Shown here: positions 1 to 7,414 of the stretch, piece by piece
Layout: every line of letters begins with the position of its first letter
How positions within the stretch are numbered: position 1 is the first letter of the stretch
Source of the DNA: JBBRHH01 sp038222915
GTDB lineage: Bacteria > Planctomycetota > Phycisphaerae > Tepidisphaerales > Tepidisphaeraceae
DNA length: 9,566 nt
Assembly (NCBI GenBank): GCA_038222915.1
Contig: JBBRHH010000208.1
Coordinates: forward strand, 1-9,566
Direction: 5' to 3'
Notes under the pieces: model-generated
What the model was told of the DNA's origin: nothing
The model's database searches: none
What the model saw: only the letters and a program-made list of their open reading frames with translations
Translations under genes and position numbers: made by a program

Positions 1-1044
1 GTAGTTATCTCCCACGATCGGTTCCTCCTCGACCGCCTCACCACCCGCATCGTCTGGCTCAACCGCGCCCAGATCGACAGCTACACCGGCAACTATTCGG
101 CTTTCGTTGAGCAGCGCGAGCTCAACGAGCTCTCCCAGGCCCGCGCCCGCGAAATCCAACAGAAGGACATCGCCAAGCAGCAGGAGTTCATCCGCCGCTT
201 CAAGGCCGGCCAGCGCAGCAAGGAGGCCAAAGGCCGCGAAGCCCGCCTCGAACGCCTCCTCAAGAGCGACGAAGTCATCCAATCCGTCGGCGTCCAGCAG
301 CGCATCAATCTCAACATGAACACCACCCAGCGCGCCGGCGACCGCGTGCTGCAGGTCCGCGAGCTGGGCAAGTCCTTCGGCGAAAACAAGCTCTGGGAAA
401 ACATCGCTGTCGAAGTCAGCCGAGGCGAACGCATTGGCATCATCGGAGCCAACGGCTCCGGCAAAACCACCATGTTGAAAGTGCTGATGGACCAGGAACC
501 GGCCGACGGCGGCGTGGTGAAGTGGGGGGCCAATCTCAACGTCGGCTACTACGATCAGCGCCTCGACATGCTTAATCCCAAGCACACGCTGATGGACGCC
601 ATCCAGACCGGCCGGATGATCAAGGACAAGGAGGCCCGCGAAGTCCTTGCCCTCATGCTCTTCCGCAACGAAGATCTCGAAAAGCACATCGAGCTATTAA
701 GCGGCGGCGAAAAAGCCCGCGTCCGCCTGGCCCAGTTGCTCGTCGACAAACCCAACGTCCTCGTCCTCGACGAACCCACCAACCATCTCGACATCGCCTC
801 CCGCGAAGCCCTCGAAGCCAACCTCAGCCAGTTCGAAGGCACCATCATCTGCGTAAGCCACGACAGATATTTCCTCGACCAGGTGGTCGAGCGCCTCTGG
901 ATCCTGAACCCCCCAAACCTCACCGACTTCGACGGCAACTATTCCGCCTGGGTCGAAAAGCAGAAGGCTGACGAGAAACGTGCCAAAGAAGAAGCCGGCC
1001 AAGCCAAAGCCAAACCGGCTGCGAACAAAGGAAAGAAGCGATGA
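1..1044 (+). CDS. ABC-F family ATPase, C-terminal part (5' end outside window)
   Basis: The reading frame is open from base 1, so the start and most of the first ABC domain lie upstream. The 347 visible residues begin at the switch-histidine region of the first domain (ISHDRF, residues 3-8). Next comes the charged ABC-F linker (about 40-100, including FIRRFKAGQRSKEAKGRE at 63-80). The second ABC domain is complete: Walker A GANGSGKTT (about 149-157), signature LSGGE (233-237), Walker B VLVLDEP (253-259) and switch SHDRYFLD (286-293). The tail is rich in Lys and Ala. Two ABC domains on one chain without membrane segments, joined by this linker, define ABC-F proteins, which are soluble, ribosome-associated ATPases rather than transporters. 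The subgroup (Uup, EttA, YheS or resistance type) cannot be decided from this fragment. An internal ATG at 316 lies in the linker and is not the start. The gene converges on the next one across 39 bp with no visible terminator. Confidence 0.95.
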   Translation, partial: VVISHDRFLLDRLTTRIVWLNRAQIDSYTGNYSAFVEQRELNELSQARAREIQQKDIAKQQEFIRRFKAGQRSKEAKGREARLERLLKSDEVIQSVGVQQRINLNMNTTQRAGDRVLQVRELGKSFGENKLWENIAVEVSRGERIGIIGANGSGKTTMLKVLMDQEPADGGVVKWGANLNVGYYDQRLDMLNPKHTLMDAIQTGRMIKDKEAREVLALMLFRNEDLEKHIELLSGGEKARVRLAQLLVDKPNVLVLDEPTNHLDIASREALEANLSQFEGTIICVSHDRYFLDQVVERLWILNPPNLTDFDGNYSAWVEKQKADEKRAKEEAGQAKAKPAANKGKKR

Positions 1045-1083
1045 AGATGTAGGAAGGAGGGTACGCGCGTGCTCAGCCCAAGC

Positions 1084-1899
1084 TCACTGCCCCGGAAAAT
1101 CCTTCCGATACCGCTTCAGCAATCCGTCTACATCGGCCGGGACAAAGTACATCTTCCCATAAATCTTCTTACTCTCCCCGGCCTTCAACCCGCCAATCCG
1201 AAAATCCGAATGCAGGCAGGCCGCCACGCCCTGGAACAATTCCTGATACGGCTCAAACGCCACTGCCATCATCATCTTTTCGTCGGCCGAGTAACACCCG
1301 ATCAATCCATTGTCCGGCACCGCACTACTCAGCGGCCGCGGATTCACATCATTCCGATCCACACCCTTCGGGCACCACACCTGCCCGGGAACGTACATCG
1401 CCTTGGTAGCCCAGTCGCGCGTCGGCATGCGCGACAGCTTCCCATCCAGAAAGATGAAACACTTGCCCAGGTAACTCTCCTTGTCCCCACCCGTAAAATC
1501 CCCCACGCGGATGCAAGGCTGGGCCCAATGCGCCTCCGAGGCCTTGTCCGTCGGATTGCTCGCCGTGATCTGAAAACTCACCTCGTCGGCCGACGCCTTG
1601 ATCTCGTGGTCGACCACCACTCCATCCTTCAACACGCACTGCAACACAATCCGCCGCCCATCTTCATCAGCCGATACCAGCTTGGTCTTGTGGCCGATTA
1701 CCGTCTCCGCCCATTTTCGGTCCGTCGATCCCGGCCGGCAGTACGCCTCCAGGTAATGAATCCGCATCGCCTTCCCGGGCAAGTCCGGCCCACTGATCGT
1801 CAGGTAATCATCCTTCCACTCCAACTTCAAAGAAGGCCCTTCAGCCCCAAGCGCAACCGCGCCGCCCAACAGCAACCAAGCCAGAATAATGTGTCTCAT
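1084..1899 (-). CDS. Secreted protein of unknown function (PVC-type conserved family)
   Basis: This is a 271-residue protein with a clear signal peptide: Met-Arg-His, then a hydrophobic stretch (ILAWLLLGGAVALG), with likely cleavage after GAVALGA. It is therefore probably exported to the periplasm or cell surface. The mature part is soluble, has no membrane segment, and is probably beta-rich. Conspicuous blocks are YLEAYCRPGS, HWAQPCIRVGDFTGG, MPTRDWATKAMYVPGQVWCP, DVNPRPLS, GLIGCYSADEKMMMA, FEPYQELFQG and CLHSDFRIGGLK. I recall similar proteins from Planctomycetes and Verrucomicrobia, but no function is known to me and none is proposed. The ATG at 1899 is chosen because the signal peptide starts there and an AAGGG run sits 6 nt upstream; an in-frame TTG at 1923 would add eight polar residues before the signal peptide. 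The gene is divergent from the sugar kinase/nucleotidyltransferase gene and may not share its role. Confidence 0.88.
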   Translation of the reverse strand: MRHIILAWLLLGGAVALGAEGPSLKLEWKDDYLTISGPDLPGKAMRIHYLEAYCRPGSTDRKWAETVIGHKTKLVSADEDGRRIVLQCVLKDGVVVDHEIKASADEVSFQITASNPTDKASEAHWAQPCIRVGDFTGGDKESYLGKCFIFLDGKLSRMPTRDWATKAMYVPGQVWCPKGVDRNDVNPRPLSSAVPDNGLIGCYSADEKMMMAVAFEPYQELFQGVAACLHSDFRIGGLKAGESKKIYGKMYFVPADVDGLLKRYRKDFPGQ

Positions 1900-2025
1900 C
1901 CAACGCCCTTCGACATGAGCCAACCCCCAATTCCAATATCCCCAAACGCGGGATCCCGTTGCCCGTGTGCCGGTGCTGGGTCCAATAATTCACCCCCTGG
2001 TGATCAGCCGGCCGATACTCAATTC
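1900..2025. promoter_or_regulatory. Divergent intergenic region, probable promoters both ways
   Basis: This 126-bp gap separates the minus-strand secreted-protein gene from the plus-strand glycan operon, so promoters for both should lie here. I cannot point to convincing -35/-10 boxes. Visible elements are a 10-bp palindrome CGGGATCCCG at 1949-1958 and a direct repeat TCCAATA at 1932-1938 and 1981-1987; both are short enough to be chance. If translation of the plus-strand gene began at the ATG at 1915, part of this gap would be coding. Confidence 0.45.
1906..1911 (-). promoter_or_regulatory. Ribosome binding site of the secreted-protein gene
   Basis: Read on the minus strand, GAAGGG ends 6 nt before the ATG at 1899. 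It favours that start over the upstream in-frame TTG at 1923. Confidence 0.5.
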
Positions 2026-3603
2026 ATGGCCCCAGAGCGAAAAATCTGCAGCCGCGAACGCCTCATCGCCCTCCGCAACGAGGCCCGCAGCGCAGGCCGC
2101 ACCGTCGTTCATTGCCACGGATGCTTCGACATCGTCCACCCCGGCCACGTCCGCCATCTCCAATTCGCCCGTTCCCTGGGCGATATCCTTGTCGTCACCG
2201 TCAGCGCCGATCCACAGGTCAATAAAGGCGTCAATCGCCCCCTCATCCCCGACGATCTCCGCGCCGCCAACCTCGCGGCCCTCGAATGCGTCGACTGGGT
2301 TCACGTCAATCCCGAGCCAACCGCCGTCACCCTCCTTGACGCTCTCCGTCCCGACGTCTACGTCAAAGGAAAAGAGTACGAAAGCAACAACGATCCAAGA
2401 TTCCTCGCCGAGCGTGATACGGTCACCCGGCACGAAGGCCGGGTCGTCTTCTCCAGCGGCGACGTCGTCTTTTCCTCAACGCACCTGATCAACGGGATGA
2501 ACCTCCCCGAGATCCTGGGCGCGGAAAAAGTCCGCCGCTTCCGGGAGCGCTTTGAACTCGACGTCCCAAGCCTCTACCAGTTGGTGGAGCAGTTCGCCGG
2601 CCAGCGCATCATCGTCGTAGGCGACTACATTCTCGACCGCTACCACTATTGCGAAGCCACCGGCATCGCCAGTGACTCTCCTGTCATGACCCTGCGCTCG
2701 CATAGCACGGCAGACTTCGACGGCGGCGCGGGCGTCATCGCCCTCCACCTCGCGGGCCTCGGCGCATCCGCTGAACTCGTCACCAGCCTCAGCCCGGACG
2801 AAGCCTCGGCCGCCGCCGAGTCGCGTCTCATCGCCAGCGGTGTAGACGTCACGGCTCCGCGCCAGCGCCGCGACCTGATCATCAAACACCGTTTCCTCGC
2901 CGACGAAACCAAGGTCTTCAAGGTCGACGAAGGCAGCCAGGCGCCGCTCGATTCCCAGGCCGAAGAAGACTTCGCAGAACGGATCCTCGCCGCTTCCGAA
3001 GACGCAGACGGCATCATCTTCGCCGACTTCGGCTATGGCCTGATCACCTCCGGCCTCCTCGACCGCATCATGCCAACCCTCCGCGAACGCGTGCGCATCA
3101 TCGCCGCCGACGTGAGCGGCCGCCAAAGCACACTTCTCCGATTCCGCAACGTCGATCTGCTCTGCCCCACCGAACGCGAAGTCCGCGAAACCCTTCACGA
3201 TTTCTCCTCCGGCTTAAACGCCGCCGTCTGGAATCTCCTCTGCACCACCGGCGCGTGCAGCGCCCTCATCACCCTCGGCAAGGAAGGCCTTGTCGCCTTC
3301 GATCAACACCGCATTGCGTCGGCCGCGTCCAACGACCAATCCTGGGAACGCCGCCTCCGCGGCGAATACCTCCCTGCCCTCACCCCCCGCGCCCTCGACC
3401 CGCTCGGCTGCGGTGATGCCCTCCTCGCCACCGCAAGCCTCACTCTGACCGCAGGTGGTTCGCTCCAGGCCGCGGCTTTCCTCGGTTCACTCGCCGCCGC
3501 TATCGAGGCCGAGCATCCCGGCAATCATCCGCTCAGTCTCGACGATCTCTTCGCCAGGCTTCACGAAGTTCCAAAATCCTCAGCCCTGCCGCTCGTCGCG
3601 TAG
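2026..3603 (+). CDS. Bifunctional sugar-phosphate nucleotidyltransferase / PfkB sugar kinase (HldE/RfaE-like, domains in reverse order)
   Basis: The 525-residue protein has two enzyme domains. Residues about 10-165 form a cytidylyltransferase-fold nucleotidyltransferase: HGCFDIVHPGHVRHL (31-45) carries the HxGH nucleotide-binding motif, followed by NRPLIPDD (70-77), YVKGKEY (112-118) and FSSGDVVFSSTHLIN (142-156). Residues about 193-510 form a PfkB/ribokinase-type kinase: IIVVGDYILDRYH (195-207), FDGGAGVIALHLAGLGA (231-247), FADFGYGLI (332-340), CPTEREVRE (380-388) and DPLGCGDA (458-465), with Asp464 the expected catalytic base. E. coli HldE has the kinase first and the adenylyltransferase last; here the order is reversed. 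By family, the enzyme would phosphorylate a sugar at C1 and then form a nucleotide-sugar, plausibly an activated heptose for surface glycans. Sugar and nucleotide are not proven. The frame stays open upstream to 1069, but that part is antisense to the neighbour. The ATG at 2026 fits the domain start, though it has no clear ribosome site; the ATG at 1915 is an alternative. It is the first gene of an operon. Confidence 0.9.
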   Translation: MAPERKICSRERLIALRNEARSAGRTVVHCHGCFDIVHPGHVRHLQFARSLGDILVVTVSADPQVNKGVNRPLIPDDLRAANLAALECVDWVHVNPEPTAVTLLDALRPDVYVKGKEYESNNDPRFLAERDTVTRHEGRVVFSSGDVVFSSTHLINGMNLPEILGAEKVRRFRERFELDVPSLYQLVEQFAGQRIIVVGDYILDRYHYCEATGIASDSPVMTLRSHSTADFDGGAGVIALHLAGLGASAELVTSLSPDEASAAAESRLIASGVDVTAPRQRRDLIIKHRFLADETKVFKVDEGSQAPLDSQAEEDFAERILAASEDADGIIFADFGYGLITSGLLDRIMPTLRERVRIIAADVSGRQSTLLRFRNVDLLCPTEREVRETLHDFSSGLNAAVWNLLCTTGACSALITLGKEGLVAFDQHRIASAASNDQSWERRLRGEYLPALTPRALDPLGCGDALLATASLTLTAGGSLQAAAFLGSLAAAIEAEHPGNHPLSLDDLFARLHEVPKSSALPLVA

Positions 3604-3604
3604 G

Positions 3605-3611
3605 AAAGGGA
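3605..3611 (+). promoter_or_regulatory. Ribosome binding site of the MAF/CgeB-like gene
   Basis: AAAGGGA lies 7 nt before the ATG at 3619, inside the 15-nt gap that follows the preceding stop codon. It supports that start and the operon reading. Confidence 0.5.
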
Positions 3612-3618
3612 CACGCAA

Positions 3619-5745
3619 ATGACCGACCCGCTCTGGCAACCTCTCTTCATCCTGCAAGACCGCTTCGAGGCCAACTGCGAGTCGCTGGCAACTCACAACC
3701 CCAACCTCGCCGCGCAACTACGCTCCTTCAAATCCACGAGCGAATACTTCATCCGCGCCAGTGCCAATCAGATCACCCTCGGCCGCCGCGTCGGCCAAAT
3801 CATCGAACCGGTCCCCGTCGCGGTTCCACCTCCCGTCGCACAACAAGTCGTTCAGAACGTCTTCCCGAAGCGCACCTACGACAAGGCCATTCTCGTTACC
3901 GGCATCGATCAGGGTTGGATTTGGCAATTCCTCTACGACCTCCCGCCGAATGATCCGATGCAGCCCGGCCATCGCCCGCCGCTTTATCTGCTGGCCGGAA
4001 CAATCGAGCAGTTGTGGACCATGATCCACTTCCATGATTGGAAAGAGCTCCTGGCCGACCCGCGCGTGCGTCTCTTCGCCGGCCCGGATGCCGTGCAACA
4101 ACTCCGCGAATCCTTGCTCCAAAACATGGTCGTCCCCTGGCCAAAGATGTCGATGACCATTGACGCAACTCTCTGGCCGACCGGCACAACCCTCGACGCG
4201 ATGCTCACCGAAGCCAACGCGCCGTTGTCCGCGCGTCTCGCCACGGCAAAGACCCGGCTGCGCGAGCTCTACTCCTGGACTACTCCCGAAACAATCGCCA
4301 CACGCCTGCGCAGCGGCGAACCCCTCCGCATCCTCGGCATCACCTCGCGCTACACGACCTTCCTCCAACACTCCATGCGCGACTGGTTGAGCGCCTTCGA
4401 CAGGCTGGGCCATCAAACCCGGCTGCTCATTGAGGGCGAAGATTACCAGTGCAACAACAACCTCGTTTTCGCCGATGTCTGCGGCGAGTTTCAACCCGAT
4501 CTCGTCCTGATGATCGATCACTACCGAAGCGAATTCGGCGGCCTCCCCGATGCCGCCCCCTGCGTCATGTGGGTGCAGGACATGCTCCCCAATATCTTCA
4601 GCAACGAGGCCGGGGCAGCACAGACTGACCGCGACTATTGTGTGGGCTTCGGACGTCTTCATCTCTCGACGCGATGCAACTATCCCGCGGGCCGATTCCT
4701 CCCTACGCCGATGGGTATCAACGACGAGCGTTTCGCGCTGGGTGAAGCGTCGGCCGATGAGCTAAAGCAATTCGGCTGCGACGTCTCCTACGTTAGCCAC
4801 GCCAGCACGCCGGCTGATGTCCTGATCAAGAACCAGATCGACCGCCTCGGTTCACCGGCCGCGGTTCGCTTCTTCAAAGACGTCTTCGATCGCATGCGCG
4901 GGCATTACGATTCGGGCGGCCTGATTCTCAGCGAGCCGGTCCTCCGCCGCCTCATCGATCAATCCCTCCAAACCGCGAAATGCAATTTAGACAAAGAAAA
5001 CTACTCCACCGTCCACAGCTTCCTGACCACGCAGGTGAACAACGCCATCGTCCGCCATCAGACGCTCCTGTGGCTCTCTGATCTCGGCATCGATCTGCAC
5101 CTTTACGGCCGCGGCTGGGAAAACCATCCGCGCCTGCGCCGGCACGCCAAAGGTATCGCCGACAACAAGGCGCAACTGCGATCTATCTATCTTGCCAGCA
5201 AGATAAACATTCAGGTCACACCCTTCGGCGCTGTACACCAGCGCCTGATGGACGGCCTCGCCTGCGGCGCGTTTTTCCTCGTCCGTTACAACCAGGGCGA
5301 CGCCGTTGGCACCCTGCACAAACAGGTTTGGGAGTGGTGCTGCAGGAACAACATTCAAAGTGAGCAGCAGCTGAGGTCGCAAGCGCCGGCAGAAATTTGC
5401 GAAGTTATGACGGCGATCGACCAACTTCTCCGCTTCGAATTGGCCTCAAACGACATGAAGCTGTTCGATATTCTGCAGGTCGTCGCCGACAGCGATTTCA
5501 TGATCTCGGCCTCGACGGTTTGGCCTGAATATGGCGACGTCTCCTTCGCAACACGAGATGAGTTGTCTTCGAAACTGTCAAAGTACATGGACGCCCCGGC
5601 AGAGCGCCGCCGGATCGCGCTGTCGATGCGCGAGCGAATCATTGAACGTGCCAGCTATCGCGGCATCAGCCAGCGCCTGCTCAACTTCATCGCCAACCAT
5701 CTGGCCAGTATGTCCAGAACAAACCATCAACCCTTAGCCGCCTGA
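3619..5745 (+). CDS. Large glycosyltransferase: MAF-like N-terminal region joined to CgeB-like GT-B region
   Basis: This is a 708-residue protein without signal peptide or membrane segments, presumably cytoplasmic. The first ~230 residues, with YDKAILVTGIDQGWIWQFL, YLLAGTIEQLW and DPRVRLFAGPDAVQQL (147-162), resemble the N-terminal Rossmann-like part of motility-associated (MAF) glycosyltransferases; this match is tentative. From about 234 a GT-B-like half begins (LRILGITSRYTTFLQHSM), with QPDLVLMIDHYRSEF and VMWVQDMLPNIFS (around 315-330) resembling the N-terminal half of CgeB/DUF3880-type proteins. The C-terminal half has LYGRGWENHPRL (from 495) and VHQRLMDGLACGAFFLVRYN (539-558), the nucleotide-sugar-binding region typical of Glyco_trans_1_2/CgeB-like enzymes. 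The likely role is sugar transfer to a glycan or protein; donor and acceptor are unknown. The gene starts 15 nt after the HldE-like gene and its stop overlaps the next start, so the three genes are probably co-transcribed. Confidence 0.8.
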   Translation: MTDPLWQPLFILQDRFEANCESLATHNPNLAAQLRSFKSTSEYFIRASANQITLGRRVGQIIEPVPVAVPPPVAQQVVQNVFPKRTYDKAILVTGIDQGWIWQFLYDLPPNDPMQPGHRPPLYLLAGTIEQLWTMIHFHDWKELLADPRVRLFAGPDAVQQLRESLLQNMVVPWPKMSMTIDATLWPTGTTLDAMLTEANAPLSARLATAKTRLRELYSWTTPETIATRLRSGEPLRILGITSRYTTFLQHSMRDWLSAFDRLGHQTRLLIEGEDYQCNNNLVFADVCGEFQPDLVLMIDHYRSEFGGLPDAAPCVMWVQDMLPNIFSNEAGAAQTDRDYCVGFGRLHLSTRCNYPAGRFLPTPMGINDERFALGEASADELKQFGCDVSYVSHASTPADVLIKNQIDRLGSPAAVRFFKDVFDRMRGHYDSGGLILSEPVLRRLIDQSLQTAKCNLDKENYSTVHSFLTTQVNNAIVRHQTLLWLSDLGIDLHLYGRGWENHPRLRRHAKGIADNKAQLRSIYLASKINIQVTPFGAVHQRLMDGLACGAFFLVRYNQGDAVGTLHKQVWEWCCRNNIQSEQQLRSQAPAEICEVMTAIDQLLRFELASNDMKLFDILQVVADSDFMISASTVWPEYGDVSFATRDELSSKLSKYMDAPAERRRIALSMRERIIERASYRGISQRLLNFIANHLASMSRTNHQPLAA

Positions 5746-6638
5746 TGTTGTACCCGCGCTACCAACAAGCCTACGGATGGCCTTTCTACCAGGCCCGCAA
5801 AATGCTGCGCAACATTGCGCGCATCTGCAACAGTGCCGCCGATGCACTATCCGCCCGCGAGCGTCTGCCTTCACCGATCTGCATCAAGCCGCTGCTGCCC
5901 GAGAACCGCGCACTCCACAACAAGCATCGCGGCCAGCGCTGCTTCATCCTCGGCAACGGACCATCCCTCTCTTCGCACAACCTCCACGCGCTAGGTTCGG
6001 AAGTGACCTTCGCCATGAACGGCTTCTGGCGTCATCCGGCCGCGATGGCGATGCAGCCGGACTACTACGTCTTCGCCGATCCAGTCTTCTTCGACGGGTC
6101 GAGGCCAAGCTGGCAGTTTCTGACCTCCATGCATCGCGTCATCCAAACGAGCAATTTCCTCGCGCCATGGACCGCCGCCCACATGATTCGAGCGAATGCA
6201 TCGCTCCCGCTGGATCGGACGCACTTCATCGCCTCCGCTGGCATTCTTCGCTCCGCGAAACCGTTTGACGTTGATCTGACGCGGACGATTCCCGCCATCA
6301 ACAACTGCGCTCAGTTGGCGATTCTGGCCGCACTCTACATGGGCTGCAGCAAGATCTATCTCCTGGGAATGGAGCACGACTGGCTCGCACAGCAAGGCAA
6401 GGAAACACATTTCTACGCCGCCAAAACCCTCGAAAACCACGCCATCGCCCACGGCGAGCGAAGGCGCTATGCCGACCTGATGAAGGATGCGTTGGAGTTG
6501 TGGCAGGGCTACGAGGTGCTGCGACAGTGCGCTGCGCTGCGGCGGGTAGAGATCGTCAATTGCACGCGCGGCGGGTTCCTGGACGTGTTCGAACGCACCC
6601 ACTACGAAGAAGCACTCGGCCTGCGCCGCGCGGCTTAG
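5745..6638 (+). CDS. DUF115 / MptE-like protein (MAF- and GT42-related)
   Basis: The 297-residue protein has the pattern of the DUF115 (MptE-like) domain. GQRCFILGNGPSLSS (63-77) is the nucleotide-binding glycine motif, FAMNGFW (89-95) and PDYYVFADPVFF (105-116) follow, and NNCAQLAILAALYMG with IYLLGMEHDW (204-213) completes the core. The domain also forms the central part of MAF flagellin glycosyltransferases, and the GNGPSL and IYLLGxxH elements recall GT42 sialyltransferases. In a glycan locus a sugar-transfer role is more likely than the pterin pyrophosphokinase activity that gives MptE its name. That is inference from context. The ATG overlaps the previous TGA (TGATG), so translation is probably coupled; no separate ribosome site is seen. 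The first ~60 residues are basic and not recognised. The stop codon overlaps the stop of the convergent FkbM gene. Confidence 0.85.
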   Translation: MLYPRYQQAYGWPFYQARKMLRNIARICNSAADALSARERLPSPICIKPLLPENRALHNKHRGQRCFILGNGPSLSSHNLHALGSEVTFAMNGFWRHPAAMAMQPDYYVFADPVFFDGSRPSWQFLTSMHRVIQTSNFLAPWTAAHMIRANASLPLDRTHFIASAGILRSAKPFDVDLTRTIPAINNCAQLAILAALYMGCSKIYLLGMEHDWLAQQGKETHFYAAKTLENHAIAHGERRRYADLMKDALELWQGYEVLRQCAALRRVEIVNCTRGGFLDVFERTHYEEALGLRRAA

Positions 6639-7414
6639 CTGTCTACGCGCTGGGCAAAGACCAGGCAAAACCAGTCAGCGCGCGGACGACGCCGAAACGG
6701 AGGCTTGGTGACGGTGCAGGTTTCATTGTCAAAGTCGTGAACAAAGTACCGGAACCCGTTGCGATCCAGCAGGTCCAGCAGGGCGCCCAGCCGCTGCGGT
6801 CCAGTCGCCCAGCCATGATATTCCACCACCATCTTCTGCACATTTCGAATCCGCCCGGCCGACTCTAATTCCTGCAACACCGCAAGTTCCTCGCCCTCAA
6901 TATTGAGTTTGAGAAAGTCAATCGAGTCGGCCACATAGGTCGACAACCGAACGATCTTCACCGTGGTGCCGGCCGCATCGTTATCGACACGCCCCCCAGC
7001 TGAGCCATCCGGCGCAAACGTCGTTGTGCCATCAGTCGCCGCAAGACCGGCGGTGATGACGGTCACCCCTTCGATTTTGTTTCGCGACAGGTTTTCAGAA
7101 AGCATGGCCTCGACGGCCGGATCCGGCTCAAACACCGTCAGGCGGCATTGCGGATGCTGCTGTCGGAAACCAAGACTTGCGATCCCCATGTTTCCGCCGC
7201 CGTCGATGACCGTCGGATCGGGGCAGTCGGATTCAAAGCGGTAGATGCCGCGGATGAAAATGTCCTTGTATTGCATGTAGGCGTTCGGGCCATCGGTGAT
7301 TCGAAGGCGAAAGTCGCTGAGTTTGATGATCGACCCGGCTGGCTTGTCCCATAGCCGTTGCCGAGTGGCTTTCAAATGTCGTTCGATTTGCTGGGAGGTT
7401 TTCGGGGAAGTCAT
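6635..7414 (-). CDS. FkbM family SAM-dependent methyltransferase
   Basis: This is a 259-residue class I methyltransferase. VIDGGGNMGIASLGF (69-83) is the glycine-rich SAM-binding motif I. VFEPDP (94-99) holds the acidic residue expected to bind the SAM ribose. DFLKLNIEGEELAVLQEL (166-183) is the characteristic FkbM block. MVVEYHG and the C-terminal FRYFVHDFDNETC stretch also fit. FkbM enzymes are O-methyltransferases and are often found in polysaccharide and glycolipid loci, where they methylate sugar hydroxyls; here the acceptor is unknown. It is the last gene of the minus-strand operon. Its ATG overlaps the preceding stop by four bases (ATGA), and AAAGGGA lies 8 nt upstream, inside the end of that gene. 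Its TAA is antisense to the TAG of the convergent DUF115 gene. Confidence 0.93.
   Translation of the reverse strand: MTSPKTSQQIERHLKATRQRLWDKPAGSIIKLSDFRLRITDGPNAYMQYKDIFIRGIYRFESDCPDPTVIDGGGNMGIASLGFRQQHPQCRLTVFEPDPAVEAMLSENLSRNKIEGVTVITAGLAATDGTTTFAPDGSAGGRVDNDAAGTTVKIVRLSTYVADSIDFLKLNIEGEELAVLQELESAGRIRNVQKMVVEYHGWATGPQRLGALLDLLDRNGFRYFVHDFDNETCTVTKPPFRRRPRADWFCLVFAQRVDS

Noticed and set aside
1045..1083. Terminator between the ABC-F and secreted-protein genes
   Set aside because: The 39-bp gap has no convincing stem with a T-run; only a short ACGCGCGT palindrome is present.
1900..1923. TTG start at 1923 for the secreted protein
   Set aside because: It would put eight polar residues before the signal peptide. 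The ATG at 1899 has an AAGGG at proper spacing.
1069..2025. In-frame upstream extension of the HldE-like gene, 319 codons without stop
   Set aside because: It is antisense to the secreted-protein gene, which has a signal peptide and family-like blocks. The extension is rich in Arg, His and Pro with no domain, as expected for a shadow frame in GC-rich DNA.
1915..2025. Alternative ATG at 1915 adding 37 residues to the HldE-like protein
   Set aside because: The extra residues are Pro/Ser/Asn-rich without domain content. It remains possible because no ribosome site is evident at either ATG.
3718..4662. 314-codon minus-strand open frame
   Set aside because: It lies wholly inside the MAF/CgeB-like gene, and its translation has the Gly/Ala/Glu/Val-rich look of an antisense frame with no recognisable motif.
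6625..6634. 10-bp palindrome GCCGCGCGGC just before the convergent stops, as a terminator
   Set aside because: It has no loop, no T-run on either strand, and such GC palindromes are common in DNA of this composition.
5991..6668. 225-codon minus-strand open frame
   Set aside because: It is antisense to the DUF115 gene, which has clear GNGPSL and IYLLGMEHDW motifs.
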